Shown: positions 53,190 to 61,145 of the stretch, in pieces | Layout: each line of letters opens with the position of its first letter | How positions within the stretch are numbered: the stretch's first letter is position 1 | DNA from: Xenophilus aerolatus | GTDB taxonomy: Bacteria > Pseudomonadota > Gammaproteobacteria > Burkholderiales > Burkholderiaceae_C | Length of the DNA stretch: 64,000 nucleotides | Assembly (NCBI GenBank): GCA_030418545.1 | Contig: QAIB01000005.1 | Span: 186,001-250,000 of the forward strand | Reading direction: 5' to 3' | Notes under the pieces: generated by a model | What the model was told of the DNA's origin: nothing | Database searches by the model: none | Seen by the model: only the letters and a program-made list of their open reading frames with translations | Program-made: the position numbers and the translations under genes

Positions 53190-53233
53190 CGCTTCGTTCT
53201 CCAGTGTGCGGGTTCGGTGAAGGGGAGGGCGCG

Positions 53234-53926
53234 TCAGGCCGGCTGCATGCCCTGGCGGCGCTTGGCTTCGGCGGCGTCTGGCGAGGCCATGAAGGCGAGC
53301 AGTTGCCGCGCGGCTTCGGCATTCGGCGAGCCGGCGACCACGCCCGCCGAGAAGACCGTGTCGATGGCGATGGCCGCCGGCAGCGGGCCGACGATGTCGA
53401 TGCCCTCGACGTGGATCAGTTCGCTCAGCTGCTGGAAGCCCAGCGCCACCTGGCCCTGCGCCACCAGCGAGCCGACCGGCACGCCGGGCGGCGCCTGCAC
53501 CGTGCGCGCCTTCACCTCGTCCGCGATGCCCCAGCGCTCGAAGAGCTTCTGCAGGGCCACGCCGCTCGGGCCGGTCGAGTAGCCGATGGTCGGCGCGGCC
53601 AGCACGGCCGCGCGCACCGCGTCCTCGCTGCCGATGTCGGGGTGCGCCGTGCCGGCGCGCACGGCCACCGCGGTGCTGGAGAGCATCAGGTCGACCTTGC
53701 TGCCCGCCGCCACGCGGCCGGCCGACAGCAGCTTGTCGATGGCGTCCGAGGCAAGAAACACGAGGTCGAAGGCCTCGTCGCCGGCCTGCACGCGCTTGGC
53801 GGCGTCGACGCCGCCGACCGATTCGATCGCAACCGGTGCGCCGCCGCGCGCCTGCCAGGCTGCCGACAGATCGGCCAGCACCTGGCGCGTGGCCATGGAC
53901 GAGATGCCTTGAAGGGATGCGGTCAT
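53234..53926 (-). CDS. ModA-like periplasmic-binding-fold protein without signal peptide
   Basis: 230 residues resembling molybdate-type (type II) substrate-binding proteins: VLADLSAAWQARGGAPVAIE, AFDLVFLASDAIDKLLSAGR, IGYSTGPSGVALQKLFERWG, VALGFQQLSELIHVEGIDIV and PLPAAIAIDTVFSAGVVAGS. It begins MTASLQGISSMATRQ, already inside the fold, with no hydrophobic leader, so it is probably cytoplasmic. It is the promoter-proximal gene of the pmd operon, 44 bases before pmdF. An aromatic-acid sensing, binding or isomerase-assisting role is conceivable; no transporter (pmdK) or tautomerase (pmdU) gene is present in this operon. Function uncertain. Confidence 0.65.
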   Translation of the reverse strand: MTASLQGISSMATRQVLADLSAAWQARGGAPVAIESVGGVDAAKRVQAGDEAFDLVFLASDAIDKLLSAGRVAAGSKVDLMLSSTAVAVRAGTAHPDIGSEDAVRAAVLAAPTIGYSTGPSGVALQKLFERWGIADEVKARTVQAPPGVPVGSLVAQGQVALGFQQLSELIHVEGIDIVGPLPAAIAIDTVFSAGVVAGSPNAEAARQLLAFMASPDAAEAKRRQGMQPA

Positions 53927-54044
53927 GCAGGTGTCTCCGGGGCCGCCGTGCGGGCGCGCGGCGGTGGTGTTCTTGCCGCGGATTCTCCGAAGCGGGGCCG
54001 GCCACGCAAAGGGATGCCGGCCGCTATCAGATAGATCAATCCGG

Positions 54045-54060
54045 CATATCCGGTGGTATG
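54045..54060. promoter_or_regulatory. LysR-type operator in the pmd/pmdR divergent promoter
   Basis: CATA-TCCGGTGG-TATG, an interrupted palindrome of the LysR T-N11-A kind, 36 bases before the regulator start and ~120 before the first operon gene. Confidence 0.5.
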
Positions 54061-54095
54061 GTTCTTCTTTCTGCGATACCTCCTGTCACCGGCCT

Positions 54096-55016
54096 GTGGA
54101 CCTCAAGCAACTCGAGTACTTCGTGCGCGTCGCCGAGCTGGGCAGCTTCACCCGCGCCTCTCAAGCGCTGGACGTCGCGCAACCCGCGCTGTCGCGCCAG
54201 GTCCGGCTGCTCGAGGTGGAGCTGCGGCAGAACCTGCTGGTGCGCAACGGCCGCGGCGTCACGCTCACCGACGCCGGCGCGCTGCTGCTGGAGCACGGCC
54301 GCGGCATCCTGCACCAGGTGGCGCGCGCGCAGGAAGAGTTGGCCGGCGCCCGCGGCGGCCTGGCCGGGCGGGTGGCGCTGGGGCTGCCGCCCAGCGTGGC
54401 GCGGGCCTACGCCGTGCCGCTCACCCGCGCCTTCCGCCAGCGGCTGCCGCAGGCGCGGCTGTCGATCACCGAGGGCCTGACCCTCGCGATGCAGGAGGCG
54501 CTGACGGGCGGCCGGCTCGACATCGCCGTGCTCTACAACGCACGGCCGGCGGCCGGCCTGGAGATCCAGCCGCTGATGGACGAGGAACTGGTGCTCGTGC
54601 AGCCGCGCCCGCCGGGCCTTGCCGAGGACCCGCCGCCACCGCCGCTGCCGCTCGCCGCGCTGGCCGGGCTGCCGCTGGTGATCCCCAGCCGGCCCAATGC
54701 GATCCGCATGCAGGTGGAGTCCGAACTGGCCGCCCTGGGGCTGCAGCCGCAGGTGGCGCTGGAGATCGACGGCGTGCCCGCCATCCTCGAGCTGGTGGCC
54801 GACGGCCTGGGCGTCGCCGTGCTCACGCGCCACGCCGTGGCCAGCTCGGTCCGGCCCTCGGCCTACACGGTGCGCCGCATCGGGATGGAGGGCGGCCCTT
54901 CGCTGCACGTGCAGGCCTGGCTCGCGACCAGCGCCCAGCGCCCCGTCACGCGCACCCAGCAGGCGGCACTGGCGCTGCTGCGCGAGGTGGTGGGGGCCGC
55001 CTCGGCCAGGTCGTAA
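54096..55016 (+). CDS. pmdR: LysR-family regulator of the pmd operon
   Basis: 306 residues from a GTG start that gives the canonical LysR N-terminus (DLKQLEYFVRVAELGSFTRA then SQALDVAQPALSRQVRLLE). Residues 1-60 form the winged helix; ~90-300 form the two-lobed co-inducer domain (LALPP-like GLPPSVARAYAVPLTR, ILELVADGLGVAVLTRH). An unusual Pro run (PPPPPLPL) lies at ~182. Divergent from the pmd operon with 169 bases between, which contain a LysR box, so it most likely activates pmd genes in response to a protocatechuate-derived ligand. Assignment as PmdR is by position and family. Confidence 0.85.
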   Translation: MDLKQLEYFVRVAELGSFTRASQALDVAQPALSRQVRLLEVELRQNLLVRNGRGVTLTDAGALLLEHGRGILHQVARAQEELAGARGGLAGRVALGLPPSVARAYAVPLTRAFRQRLPQARLSITEGLTLAMQEALTGGRLDIAVLYNARPAAGLEIQPLMDEELVLVQPRPPGLAEDPPPPPLPLAALAGLPLVIPSRPNAIRMQVESELAALGLQPQVALEIDGVPAILELVADGLGVAVLTRHAVASSVRPSAYTVRRIGMEGGPSLHVQAWLATSAQRPVTRTQQAALALLREVVGAASARS

Positions 55017-55026
55017 CGACCGTGAC

Positions 55027-55063
55027 GAATTGGGCTGCAGCGCCCGGCTGGCGCGGGCCGCAG
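55027..55063 (+). repeat. Family B repeat, copy 7 (partial), after pmdR
   Basis: AATTGGGCTGCAGCGCCCGG, CTGGCGCGGGC. Left half plus hairpin only; the GCAGCTAT tail is missing. It lies between the converging pmdR and Bug-type genes. Confidence 0.5.
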
Positions 55064-55112
55064 GCCGACTGCACTTTTCTCGATCGGATCCTTTTGAGGA
55101 TCGTTGCGGGCG

Positions 55113-56099
55113 TCAGAGCCTGGGCAACTTCGCCTTCGCGATCACCTCGCTCCAGCGCCGGATGTCCGCCGCCAGGAAGTCGCGCAACGCGGCCGGGCTG
55201 CTGCCCTGGGCCCGCATGTTCAGCGCCTGCAGCTGCTTCTTCACATCGTCCTGAAGGGCGGCGGCCTGTACCGCGCGCGAAAGCTTGTCGACGATGGCCG
55301 CGGGTGTCTTCGCCGGCACGGCCAGGCCGTTCCAGGAGCTGACGTCGAAGCCGGCCAGCGCGCCGCCGCTCTCGCGCACCGCCGGCACCTCGGGCAGCTC
55401 GGGCGCGCGCTCGCGGCCCAGCACGGCGAGTGCGCGCAGCGCCTTGCCCTGCAGGTGCGGCATCAGCGGGCCGAGGATGTCGATCAGCACGTCGATCTCG
55501 CCACCGCGCACGGCCGTCACCACCGGTGGCGTGCCGTTGAAGGGCACCACCTGCGCGTCGATGCCGGCCGAGAGCTTGAGCAGTTCGGCCGCCAGGTTCT
55601 GCGTGGTGCCGATCTGCGGCGTGCCGATGTTGAGCTTGCCGGGGTTCGCGCGCGCGTGGGCCAGCAGGTCGGCCAGGGTCTTGAAGCGGCTGTTCTCGGC
55701 CACTGCGACCGCCAGGTCGAAGCGCGCCATCTGCGAGACGGGGGCGAAGTCGGCCAGGGTGTCGAAGGGCAGCTTCTTGAACAGCGCCGCACTCACGGCG
55801 GTGCCGCTGGAGATCAGCAGCAGCGTGTGGCCGTCGGGCTCGGCGCGCGCCACCACCTCGCCGGCCACCACGCCGCCCGCGCTGGGCCGGTTGTCGACCA
55901 CCACCGGCTGCCCCAGTGCGGCGGCCAGCTTCTGGCCCACCGCGCGCGCCGTCAGGTCGGCGGCGCCGCCGGCCGCGTTGGGCACCACGAGGCGCAACGG
56001 GCGCGACGGAAAGGCGGGCTGTGCGGGCGCGGTGCCCGCGGCGCCCAGCAGCGCCAGCGCGCCGGCACCCTGCAGCAGAACTCGGCGGTCGAGGGTCAT
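55113..56099 (-). CDS. Bug-family tripartite-tricarboxylate-type substrate-binding protein
   Basis: 328 residues. Twin-arginine-like leader TLDRRVLLQGAGALALLGAA with Ala-rich cleavage region (~25, PAQPAFP). The mature protein begins PSRPLRLVVPNAAGGAADLT and continues ARAVGQKLAAALGQPVVVDN, GTPQIGTTQNLAAELL and VPFNGTPPVVTAVRGGEID, the standard Bug two-lobed fold in which an aspartate of the second loop binds ligand carboxylates. These soluble receptors are greatly expanded in Burkholderiales; ligand unknown, perhaps an aromatic or dicarboxylic acid given the neighbours. No TctA/TctB membrane genes nearby. Confidence 0.9.
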   Translation of the reverse strand: MTLDRRVLLQGAGALALLGAAGTAPAQPAFPSRPLRLVVPNAAGGAADLTARAVGQKLAAALGQPVVVDNRPSAGGVVAGEVVARAEPDGHTLLLISSGTAVSAALFKKLPFDTLADFAPVSQMARFDLAVAVAENSRFKTLADLLAHARANPGKLNIGTPQIGTTQNLAAELLKLSAGIDAQVVPFNGTPPVVTAVRGGEIDVLIDILGPLMPHLQGKALRALAVLGRERAPELPEVPAVRESGGALAGFDVSSWNGLAVPAKTPAAIVDKLSRAVQAAALQDDVKKQLQALNMRAQGSSPAALRDFLAADIRRWSEVIAKAKLPRL

Positions 56100-56123
56100 G
56101 GGAATGTCTCCGGAATCCTGGAA

Positions 56124-56180
56124 TGAAATCGGCCCGTAGCGCCCGGCCAGCGGGCGCGAGCAGCTATGAAAGGTGTAGCA
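56124..56180 (+). repeat. Family B repeat, copy 8
   Basis: GAAATCGGCCCGTAGCGCCC, GGCCAGCGGGCGCGAGCAGC, TATGAAAGGTGTAGC. Complete element between DUF1841 and the Bug-type gene (both minus strand). Confidence 0.75.
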
Positions 56181-56186
56181 ACAGCC

Positions 56187-56621
56187 TCAGTCGCGCGTCG
56201 CGCGTCGCTGCACGCAGTCCACGTAGGCGTTGCCGTCCGGCGGCCGGCCGGCGCGCTGGCTCTCCCACATCATGCGGCCCAGGCACTCCATGGCCTCGTG
56301 GTGCGCCTCGAGCAGGGAGCCGCGGCGGGCGGTGAGGAGTTCCACCGCCTGCCGGATGCCGCGCGGTTGGTCGATCGAGCACTGCTCGCTGATCGAAAGG
56401 TGCATCGACAGGTGAAGGAAGGGGTTCTCGCGCCCGTCCTGGCCGTCGTAGACGCGCGCCACGGCGGCGTCGGCATCGGCCAGGTCGGCGTGGTATTCGG
56501 GATGCTGGTCGATCCAGCCGCTCGCGATGGTCTCCAGCGCCTCCATCGGCTGGCCGCTGCGGCCCTTGGCGTAGACGTTGCAGAAGAAGCGCCGCACTTC
56601 TTCCTGGGAGGGATTGAACAT
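56187..56621 (-). CDS. DUF1841 family protein
   Basis: 144 residues matching the conserved DUF1841 family of beta/gammaproteobacteria: MFNPSQEEVRRFFCNVYAKG at the start, HPEYHADL, ENPFLHLSMHLSISEQCSID and GIRQAVELLTARRGSLLEAH, and a C-terminal MWESQRAGRPPDGNAYVDCV. No biochemical role is established; the His-rich HLSMHLS segment hints at metal binding. Divergent from the PAP2 gene 131 bases away; a family B repeat follows the stop. Confidence 0.9.
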   Translation of the reverse strand: MFNPSQEEVRRFFCNVYAKGRSGQPMEALETIASGWIDQHPEYHADLADADAAVARVYDGQDGRENPFLHLSMHLSISEQCSIDQPRGIRQAVELLTARRGSLLEAHHEAMECLGRMMWESQRAGRPPDGNAYVDCVQRRATRD

Positions 56622-56751
56622 GGTGCGGCGAGGTTAGCACCCGCCCCCGACCCCCTGCCTGGCGGGGTTGGCCGACAGCGCGCGGTCATGCAGCTCGGGC
56701 AAGATGTCGGGCGGCGCCCGCCTCGGGCCCTCGCATTGCCTACCGTTTTCC

Positions 56752-57456
56752 ATGACCGTTCCCGACCCCGCGCGCCCCTGGACCACCGAACTCGGCTCGC
56801 GCATGCGCGAGCACTTCCTCCTCAAGGCCGTGGGCACCACCGTGTGGGTCTGGGTCTTCTTCATCGGCTACTTCCACATGCTGCGCCACCCGGCGTATCC
56901 GGTGACGGTGATGCCGCTGACCTGGGTGGACCACTGGGTGGCCTTCGAGCCGGCGGCGCTGGTGCCCTACCTGTCGCTGTGGCTGTACGTGGGCATCGCG
57001 CCGGGGCTGCAGCGCGGCTTCTGGCCGCTGCTCGCCTACGGGCTGTGGGCGGCGGCGCTGTGCGCCGTGGGCCTGGGCATCTTCCACTTCTGGCCCACGC
57101 AGATCCCGCCCATGCCGGTCGACCCCACGGCCCCGGGCTTCGCGCTGCTGCAAGGCATCGACGCGGCCGGCAATGCCTGTCCGTCGATGCACGTCGCCAT
57201 CTCGGCCTTCACCGTGCTGTGGGTGGAGCACCTGCTGCGGCGCGCCGGCGCGCCCGTCTGGTTGCGGCTCGCCAACCTGGCGTGGTTCCTGGCGATCACC
57301 TGGTCGACCCTGGCCGTCAAGCAGCACGTGGCGCTGGACGTGCTGGCCGGTGCGGCCCTCGGCGGCGTGTTCGCGGCGGCCTCGCTGCGCTGGCGGCCGG
57401 CCGAACGGCCAGCGCCTGCCGCGGCACCTCGAACGGCTATCATGAGCCGACAGTGA
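56752..57456 (+). CDS. PAP2-family membrane phosphatase
   Basis: 234 residues, about six membrane helices. The phosphatase site is in the C-terminal half: NACPSMHVAISAFTVLW carries the (P)SxH motif with catalytic His (~145), and TLAVKQHVALDVLAGAALGG gives the KQHxxxDVxAG third motif with the nucleophile-activating His/Asp. The upstream first motif (K-x6-RP) is not obvious, as in inositolphosphotransferase-like PAP2 proteins. Substrate could be a lipid or undecaprenyl phosphate. The ATG at 56752 starts MTVPDPARPW; 118 bases separate it from the downstream ACP gene. Confidence 0.8.
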   Translation: MTVPDPARPWTTELGSRMREHFLLKAVGTTVWVWVFFIGYFHMLRHPAYPVTVMPLTWVDHWVAFEPAALVPYLSLWLYVGIAPGLQRGFWPLLAYGLWAAALCAVGLGIFHFWPTQIPPMPVDPTAPGFALLQGIDAAGNACPSMHVAISAFTVLWVEHLLRRAGAPVWLRLANLAWFLAITWSTLAVKQHVALDVLAGAALGGVFAAASLRWRPAERPAPAAAPRTAIMSRQ

Positions 57457-57574
57457 CCCACCAGCGACGCGGCATGCGCGCGTCCTGCCTGGCGGGTCGG
57501 ACACATCACAGACGAATGGGCCCGGCCGGCGACCCCTGCGGCGCCGGGCCGCGACGAGGACGGACCCCGCACAC

Positions 57575-57844
57575 ATGAGTTCGCTGAAGGAATTGCAGGA
57601 CCTGATCCAGGAGAAGTACGGCATCGACCCCGCCACGCTGGACCCGAACGAGTCCATGCGCGACAAGGGTTTCGATTCGCTGGCCATCGTCGAATTCCTG
57701 TTCGAGATCGAGGACCGCTTCAAGATCTCCATGCCCGACCCCGACCCCAGCATCGAGACGCTCGCCGGACTGGCCGCCGTGGTCGACCGCGTGCGCGCCG
57801 AGGCCGCAGCCTCGGCCGACGAGCAGCAACAGCCCGCCGCCTGA
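57575..57844 (+). CDS. Acyl carrier protein (orphan)
   Basis: 89 residues with the 4'-phosphopantetheine site at Ser35 in DKGFDSLAIVEFLFEIEDRF, the standard DSL motif and helix II. Acidic N-terminal helix KELQDLIQEKYGI and a Gln/Ala-rich tail extend a ~75-residue ACP core. It differs from the housekeeping AcpP (usually in fabH-fabD-fabG-acpP-fabF) and is coupled to a ketosynthase gene by a one-base TGATG overlap, so this is a dedicated ACP-KS pair, perhaps for a special fatty acid or polyketide-like chain. Confidence 0.88.
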   Translation: MSSLKELQDLIQEKYGIDPATLDPNESMRDKGFDSLAIVEFLFEIEDRFKISMPDPDPSIETLAGLAAVVDRVRAEAAASADEQQQPAA

Positions 57845-59073
57845 TGGCCGACGCGCGGGTTGCCGTCACCGGCCTGGGTGTCGTCTCGCCCCATGGCGAG
57901 GACCCGCAGGCTCTGTTCGCGGCCCTGATGCGCGGCGAATCCGCGATCCGTCCCGTCTTCCCCGAGCTTGCCAAACCCGCCGCCGCGGCCACCGTCGCCT
58001 TCGACGAGAGCCGCTGGTTCACCAAGCTGCAGCTGGCGGGCGTCGACCGCGTGAGCCAGATGGCCGTGGCCGCGGCCGACTTCGCCGTCAAGGACGCCGG
58101 CGCCCTCGACGTCGACCCCGAGCGGCTGGGTGTCTTCGGCGGCTGCGGCATGGGCGGCGCCACCGCCCTCGAAGCCGCGTATCGCGGCGGCATGGCCACC
58201 GCGGGCGGGCGCGTGCCGCCGCTCACCATCCCGGCCTTCATGCCCAACGCACCGGCCTCGCAGGTCGCGATGCGCCAGCGCGCGCAGGGCCCCGTCTTCA
58301 CCTATTCGGTCGCCTGTTCGTCCTCGGCCGTCGCGATCGCCGAAGCCGCCAAGGCCGTGGCGCGCGGCGAGGTCGACGTGGCCATCGCCGGTGGCGCCGA
58401 GTCGCTCATCGTGCCCGGCGTCGTGATGGCCTGGCAGGCCATGCAGACCCTGGCCGCCTTCCCGGCCGGCGACGTGCAGGCCGCGGCCACGGCGGTGAAG
58501 CCCTTCGCCGCCGACCGCAGCGGCTTCGCGCTGGGCGAGGGCGCCGCCTTCCTCGTGCTCGAGTCCGAGGAACGCGCCCGGGCGCGGCAGGCGCGGCGCT
58601 ATGCGCTGCTCTCCGGCTGGGGCCACAGCTGTGATGCCACGCACCTCACCAAGCCCGACGCACCCGGCCAGGCGCGTGCACTGCGCGCGGCGCTCGCGAT
58701 GGCCGGCCTGCGGCCGCAGGACGTCGGCTACTGCAACGCCCACGGCACGGCGACCAAGATCGGCGACCCGATCGAGCGCGACGCGCTCGCGCTGGTGTGG
58801 GGCGATGCGCTCGAGGGCCTGAAGGTCAGCTCGACCAAGGCGCTGCACGGCCACCTGCTCGGGGCTGCGGGCGCGCTGGAGGCCGCGATCACCATCCTGG
58901 CGCTGCAGCAACGTCAACTGCCGCCCAACGCGCATTGCACCGAGATCGACCCGGCCTGCCAGCTGAACCTTGTGGGCCAGCAGGGCGAGGCGGCGCCTGC
59001 GCTCGCGGCCGCGGTGAGCAGCTCCTTCGCCTTCGGCGGCAGCAACGCCGTGCTGCTGTTCGAGCAGGCCTGA
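57844..59073 (+). CDS. Beta-ketoacyl-ACP synthase (FabF-like)
   Basis: 409 residues, thiolase-fold condensing enzyme. Catalytic Cys158 in SVACSSSAVAIAEAA, His in CNAHGTATKIGDPIE (~300) and Lys/His in SSTKALHGHLLGAAGALEAA (~330-335) form the Cys-His-His triad of elongating synthases. N-terminus VAVTGLGVVSPHGEDPQALF is canonical. Coupled to the upstream ACP gene. A gene for a starter (FabH), reductase or dehydratase is absent nearby, so it must draw on the central FAS or act on an ACP-bound intermediate. Relationship to the PAP2 gene upstream is suggestive of lipid remodelling but unproven. Confidence 0.9.
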   Translation: MADARVAVTGLGVVSPHGEDPQALFAALMRGESAIRPVFPELAKPAAAATVAFDESRWFTKLQLAGVDRVSQMAVAAADFAVKDAGALDVDPERLGVFGGCGMGGATALEAAYRGGMATAGGRVPPLTIPAFMPNAPASQVAMRQRAQGPVFTYSVACSSSAVAIAEAAKAVARGEVDVAIAGGAESLIVPGVVMAWQAMQTLAAFPAGDVQAAATAVKPFAADRSGFALGEGAAFLVLESEERARARQARRYALLSGWGHSCDATHLTKPDAPGQARALRAALAMAGLRPQDVGYCNAHGTATKIGDPIERDALALVWGDALEGLKVSSTKALHGHLLGAAGALEAAITILALQQRQLPPNAHCTEIDPACQLNLVGQQGEAAPALAAAVSSSFAFGGSNAVLLFEQA

Positions 59074-59084
59074 GCATCCACGCC

Positions 59085-59468
59085 ATGCGAAGCCTTTGCT
59101 GCGCCGCGCTGGCGCTCCTGCCCTTCATGGCCATGGCGCAGGCCGCGTCGCCGGCGCGCCCCAGCTGGGGCGCCATCGCCTCCAGCTACCCCGCGTACGG
59201 CTACGCTTTCGAGCATCCGACGCGCGAGGCGGCCGAGCACGAGGCGCTCAACCAGTGCCGGCGCAACGCGCGCAAGCCCGCGGGCTGCGAGGTGCGCACG
59301 ACCTTCGAGCGCGCCTGCGGCGCTTATGCACAGGGCAATTTCGGCGAGTGGGGCGCGGCCGTGGCGCCCGTCGCGAACGACGCCGCGCGGGCCGCCGCTC
59401 GGCAGTGCGACAACCACCTGCCCACCGAGCCGTGCAAGGTGGTGGTGCGCGCCTGCTCGCCGCGCTGA
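59085..59468 (+). CDS. Secreted DUF4189 domain protein
   Basis: 127 residues with a signal peptide (CCAALALLPFMAMAQA, about 1-19). The mature part starts SWGAIASSYPAYGYAFEHPT, the WGAIA opening of DUF4189, and has four conserved cysteines (NQCRRN, AGCEVR, RACGAY, RQCDNH, plus PCKVVVRAC) likely forming disulfides. Function unknown; family members are periplasmic or extracellular. It follows the ketosynthase by 11 bases and its stop abuts the stop of the convergent IclR gene without spacer. Confidence 0.82.
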   Translation: MRSLCCAALALLPFMAMAQAASPARPSWGAIASSYPAYGYAFEHPTREAAEHEALNQCRRNARKPAGCEVRTTFERACGAYAQGNFGEWGAAVAPVANDAARAAARQCDNHLPTEPCKVVVRACSPR

Positions 59469-60275
59469 TCAGAGCATCGCCGAGATGCGCTGCGCCGCGG
59501 CCTGCAGCGGCGGCAGCATCGTCTCCTGCATGAGCTTGGCGCTGGTGCGGTTGGCCTGGCCGCTGATGTTCAGCGCCGCGACCACGCGACCGACGCGGTC
59601 CACGATGGGCGCGGCGATGGAAATCATGCCCTCCTCCAGTTCCTGGTTGGTCAGCGTCCAGCCCTGGCGGCGCGCCTGCGCGATGCGTGACTCGATCGCC
59701 GCGGGGTCGGTCAGCGTGTAGCGGGTGAAGGCCTGGATCTGCGAGGCCGCGAGGCGCTCGCGCACCTCGTCCGGCGGCAGGCCGCCCAGCAGCAGCCGGC
59801 CCATCGAGGTGCACCAGGCCGGCAGGCGCGAGCCCACGCCCAGCGTGACGCGCATGATCTTCTGCACCGGCACGCGCATCACGTAGACCACGTCGGTGCC
59901 GTCGAGCACGGCGATGGAGCAGGACTCCTGCACCTGCCGCGCGAGCGCCTCGAGTTCCGGCTCGGCGAGGTTCCAGATCGGCATCGACGAGAGGTAGGCG
60001 AAGCCCAGGTCGAGGATGCGCGGCGTGAGGGCGAAGAGCCGGCCGTCGCTTTCCACATAGCCCAGGGTCTGCAGCGTCAGCAGGATGCGGCGCGCGCCCG
60101 CGCGCGTGAGGCCGGTCGCTGCCGCCACGTCGCTCAGCGTCTGCTTCGGCGCCTGCGCGCTGAAGGAGCGGATCACCTGCAGCCCGCGCGCGAAGGATTG
60201 CACGTAGCTGTCCCCGGGGACGGGGCTGTCGGGCGGCGGAGTGCTGTCGTGCGGGGTCTTGCTGCCGGTTGCCAT
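59469..60275 (-). CDS. pcaR: IclR-family regulator (PcaR/PcaU type)
   Basis: 268 residues. An N-terminal Pro/Ser-rich ~22-residue tail is followed by the winged helix (YVQSFARGLQVIRSFSAQ, TLSDVAAATGLTRAGARRIL, LQTLGYVESDGRLFALTPRI) and the effector domain (GTDVVYVMRVPVQKIMRVTL, GSRLPAWCTSMGRLLLGGLP, EGMISIAAPIVDRVGRVVAA). The similarity and divergent position to pcaIJF identify it as the beta-ketoadipate-responsive activator PcaR. The 156-base intergenic region carries repeated GAACA/TGTTC boxes with overlapping promoters. Convergent with DUF4189, stops adjacent. Confidence 0.88.
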   Translation of the reverse strand: MATGSKTPHDSTPPPDSPVPGDSYVQSFARGLQVIRSFSAQAPKQTLSDVAAATGLTRAGARRILLTLQTLGYVESDGRLFALTPRILDLGFAYLSSMPIWNLAEPELEALARQVQESCSIAVLDGTDVVYVMRVPVQKIMRVTLGVGSRLPAWCTSMGRLLLGGLPPDEVRERLAASQIQAFTRYTLTDPAAIESRIAQARRQGWTLTNQELEEGMISIAAPIVDRVGRVVAALNISGQANRTSAKLMQETMLPPLQAAAQRISAML

Positions 60276-60296
60276 GGCTGCGTCCTGGGTCTAGAA

Positions 60297-60328
60297 TTCA
60301 TTATACGAACACATGTTCTATATACGAA
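60297..60328. promoter_or_regulatory. pcaR-pcaI divergent promoter and operator
   Basis: Plus strand: TTCATT (60297-60302), 16 bases, TATATA (60319-60324) for pcaI. Minus strand: TTCGTA (plus 60323-60328), 17 bases, TATAAT (plus 60300-60305) for pcaR. Between them lies the inverted repeat GAACA-CA-TGTTC (60307-60318), followed by a second ATACGAACA box (60322-60330). Confidence 0.6.
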
Positions 60329-60431
60329 CATTCGGAAAACGAATCGAGTGCGCGACGTCCGGCGCTCGCTCATGCCGCACGGCACGCCGTTCGTCTGCCC
60401 TGCGATTCCCCTTGCCTGGAGACCGCTTCCC

Positions 60432-61133
60432 ATGATCGACAAGATCGCGCGCTCGGTGGCCGACGCGCTGGCCGACACGGCCGACGGCGCCACCGTGCTC
60501 ATCGGCGGCTTCGGCACCGCCGGCATCCCCAACGAGTTGATCGACGGCCTGATCGAGCAGGGCGCGAAGGACCTCACGGTCGTCAACAACAACGCCGGCA
60601 ACGGCGATGCCGGCCTGGCCGCGCTGCTCAAGGCGGGGCGCGTGCGCAAGATCATCTGCAGCTTCCCGCGCCAGGCCGACAGCCATGTCTTCGACGCGCT
60701 GTACCGCAGCGGCAAGCTGGAGCTGGAACTGGTGCCGCAAGGCAACCTGGCCGAACGCATCCGTGCCGCCGGCGCCGGCATCGGCGCCTTCTTCTGCCCC
60801 ACGGGCTACGGCACCGAGCTGGCTGGCGAGCGCGAGACGCGCGTGATCGACGGCAGGCCTTACGTGCTCGAGTACCCCATCCACGGCGACCTGGCGCTCA
60901 TCAAGGCCGAACGCGGCGACCGCTGGGGCAACCTCACGTATCGCAAGGCCGCGCGCAACTTCGGGCCCGTGATGGCGATGGCGGCGAAGAAGACCGTGGC
61001 CACCGTGCACGAGATCGCCGAGCTGGGCAGCATGGACCCCGAGGCCATCGTGACGCCCGGCATCTTCGTGAGCCGCATCGTGAAGATCGGGCGCGTCGCC
61101 ACGCAGGCCGGTGGCTTCAAGAAGGCCGCCTGA
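60432..61133 (+). CDS. pcaI: 3-oxoadipate CoA-transferase, alpha subunit
   Basis: 233 residues. Transfers CoA from succinyl-CoA to beta-ketoadipate with PcaJ. The glycine-rich CoA site TVLIGGFGTAGIPNELIDGL (~20-39) is typical, followed by LTVVNNNAGNGDAGLAALL and NLAERIRAAGAGIGAFFCPT. The ATG at 60432 gives the family start MIDKIARSVADAL; the frame is open further upstream but crosses the promoter/operator. pcaJ begins 12 bases after the stop with an AAGGAGAC site. Confidence 0.95.
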   Translation: MIDKIARSVADALADTADGATVLIGGFGTAGIPNELIDGLIEQGAKDLTVVNNNAGNGDAGLAALLKAGRVRKIICSFPRQADSHVFDALYRSGKLELELVPQGNLAERIRAAGAGIGAFFCPTGYGTELAGERETRVIDGRPYVLEYPIHGDLALIKAERGDRWGNLTYRKAARNFGPVMAMAAKKTVATVHEIAELGSMDPEAIVTPGIFVSRIVKIGRVATQAGGFKKAA

Positions 61134-61145
61134 AGGAGACACGCC

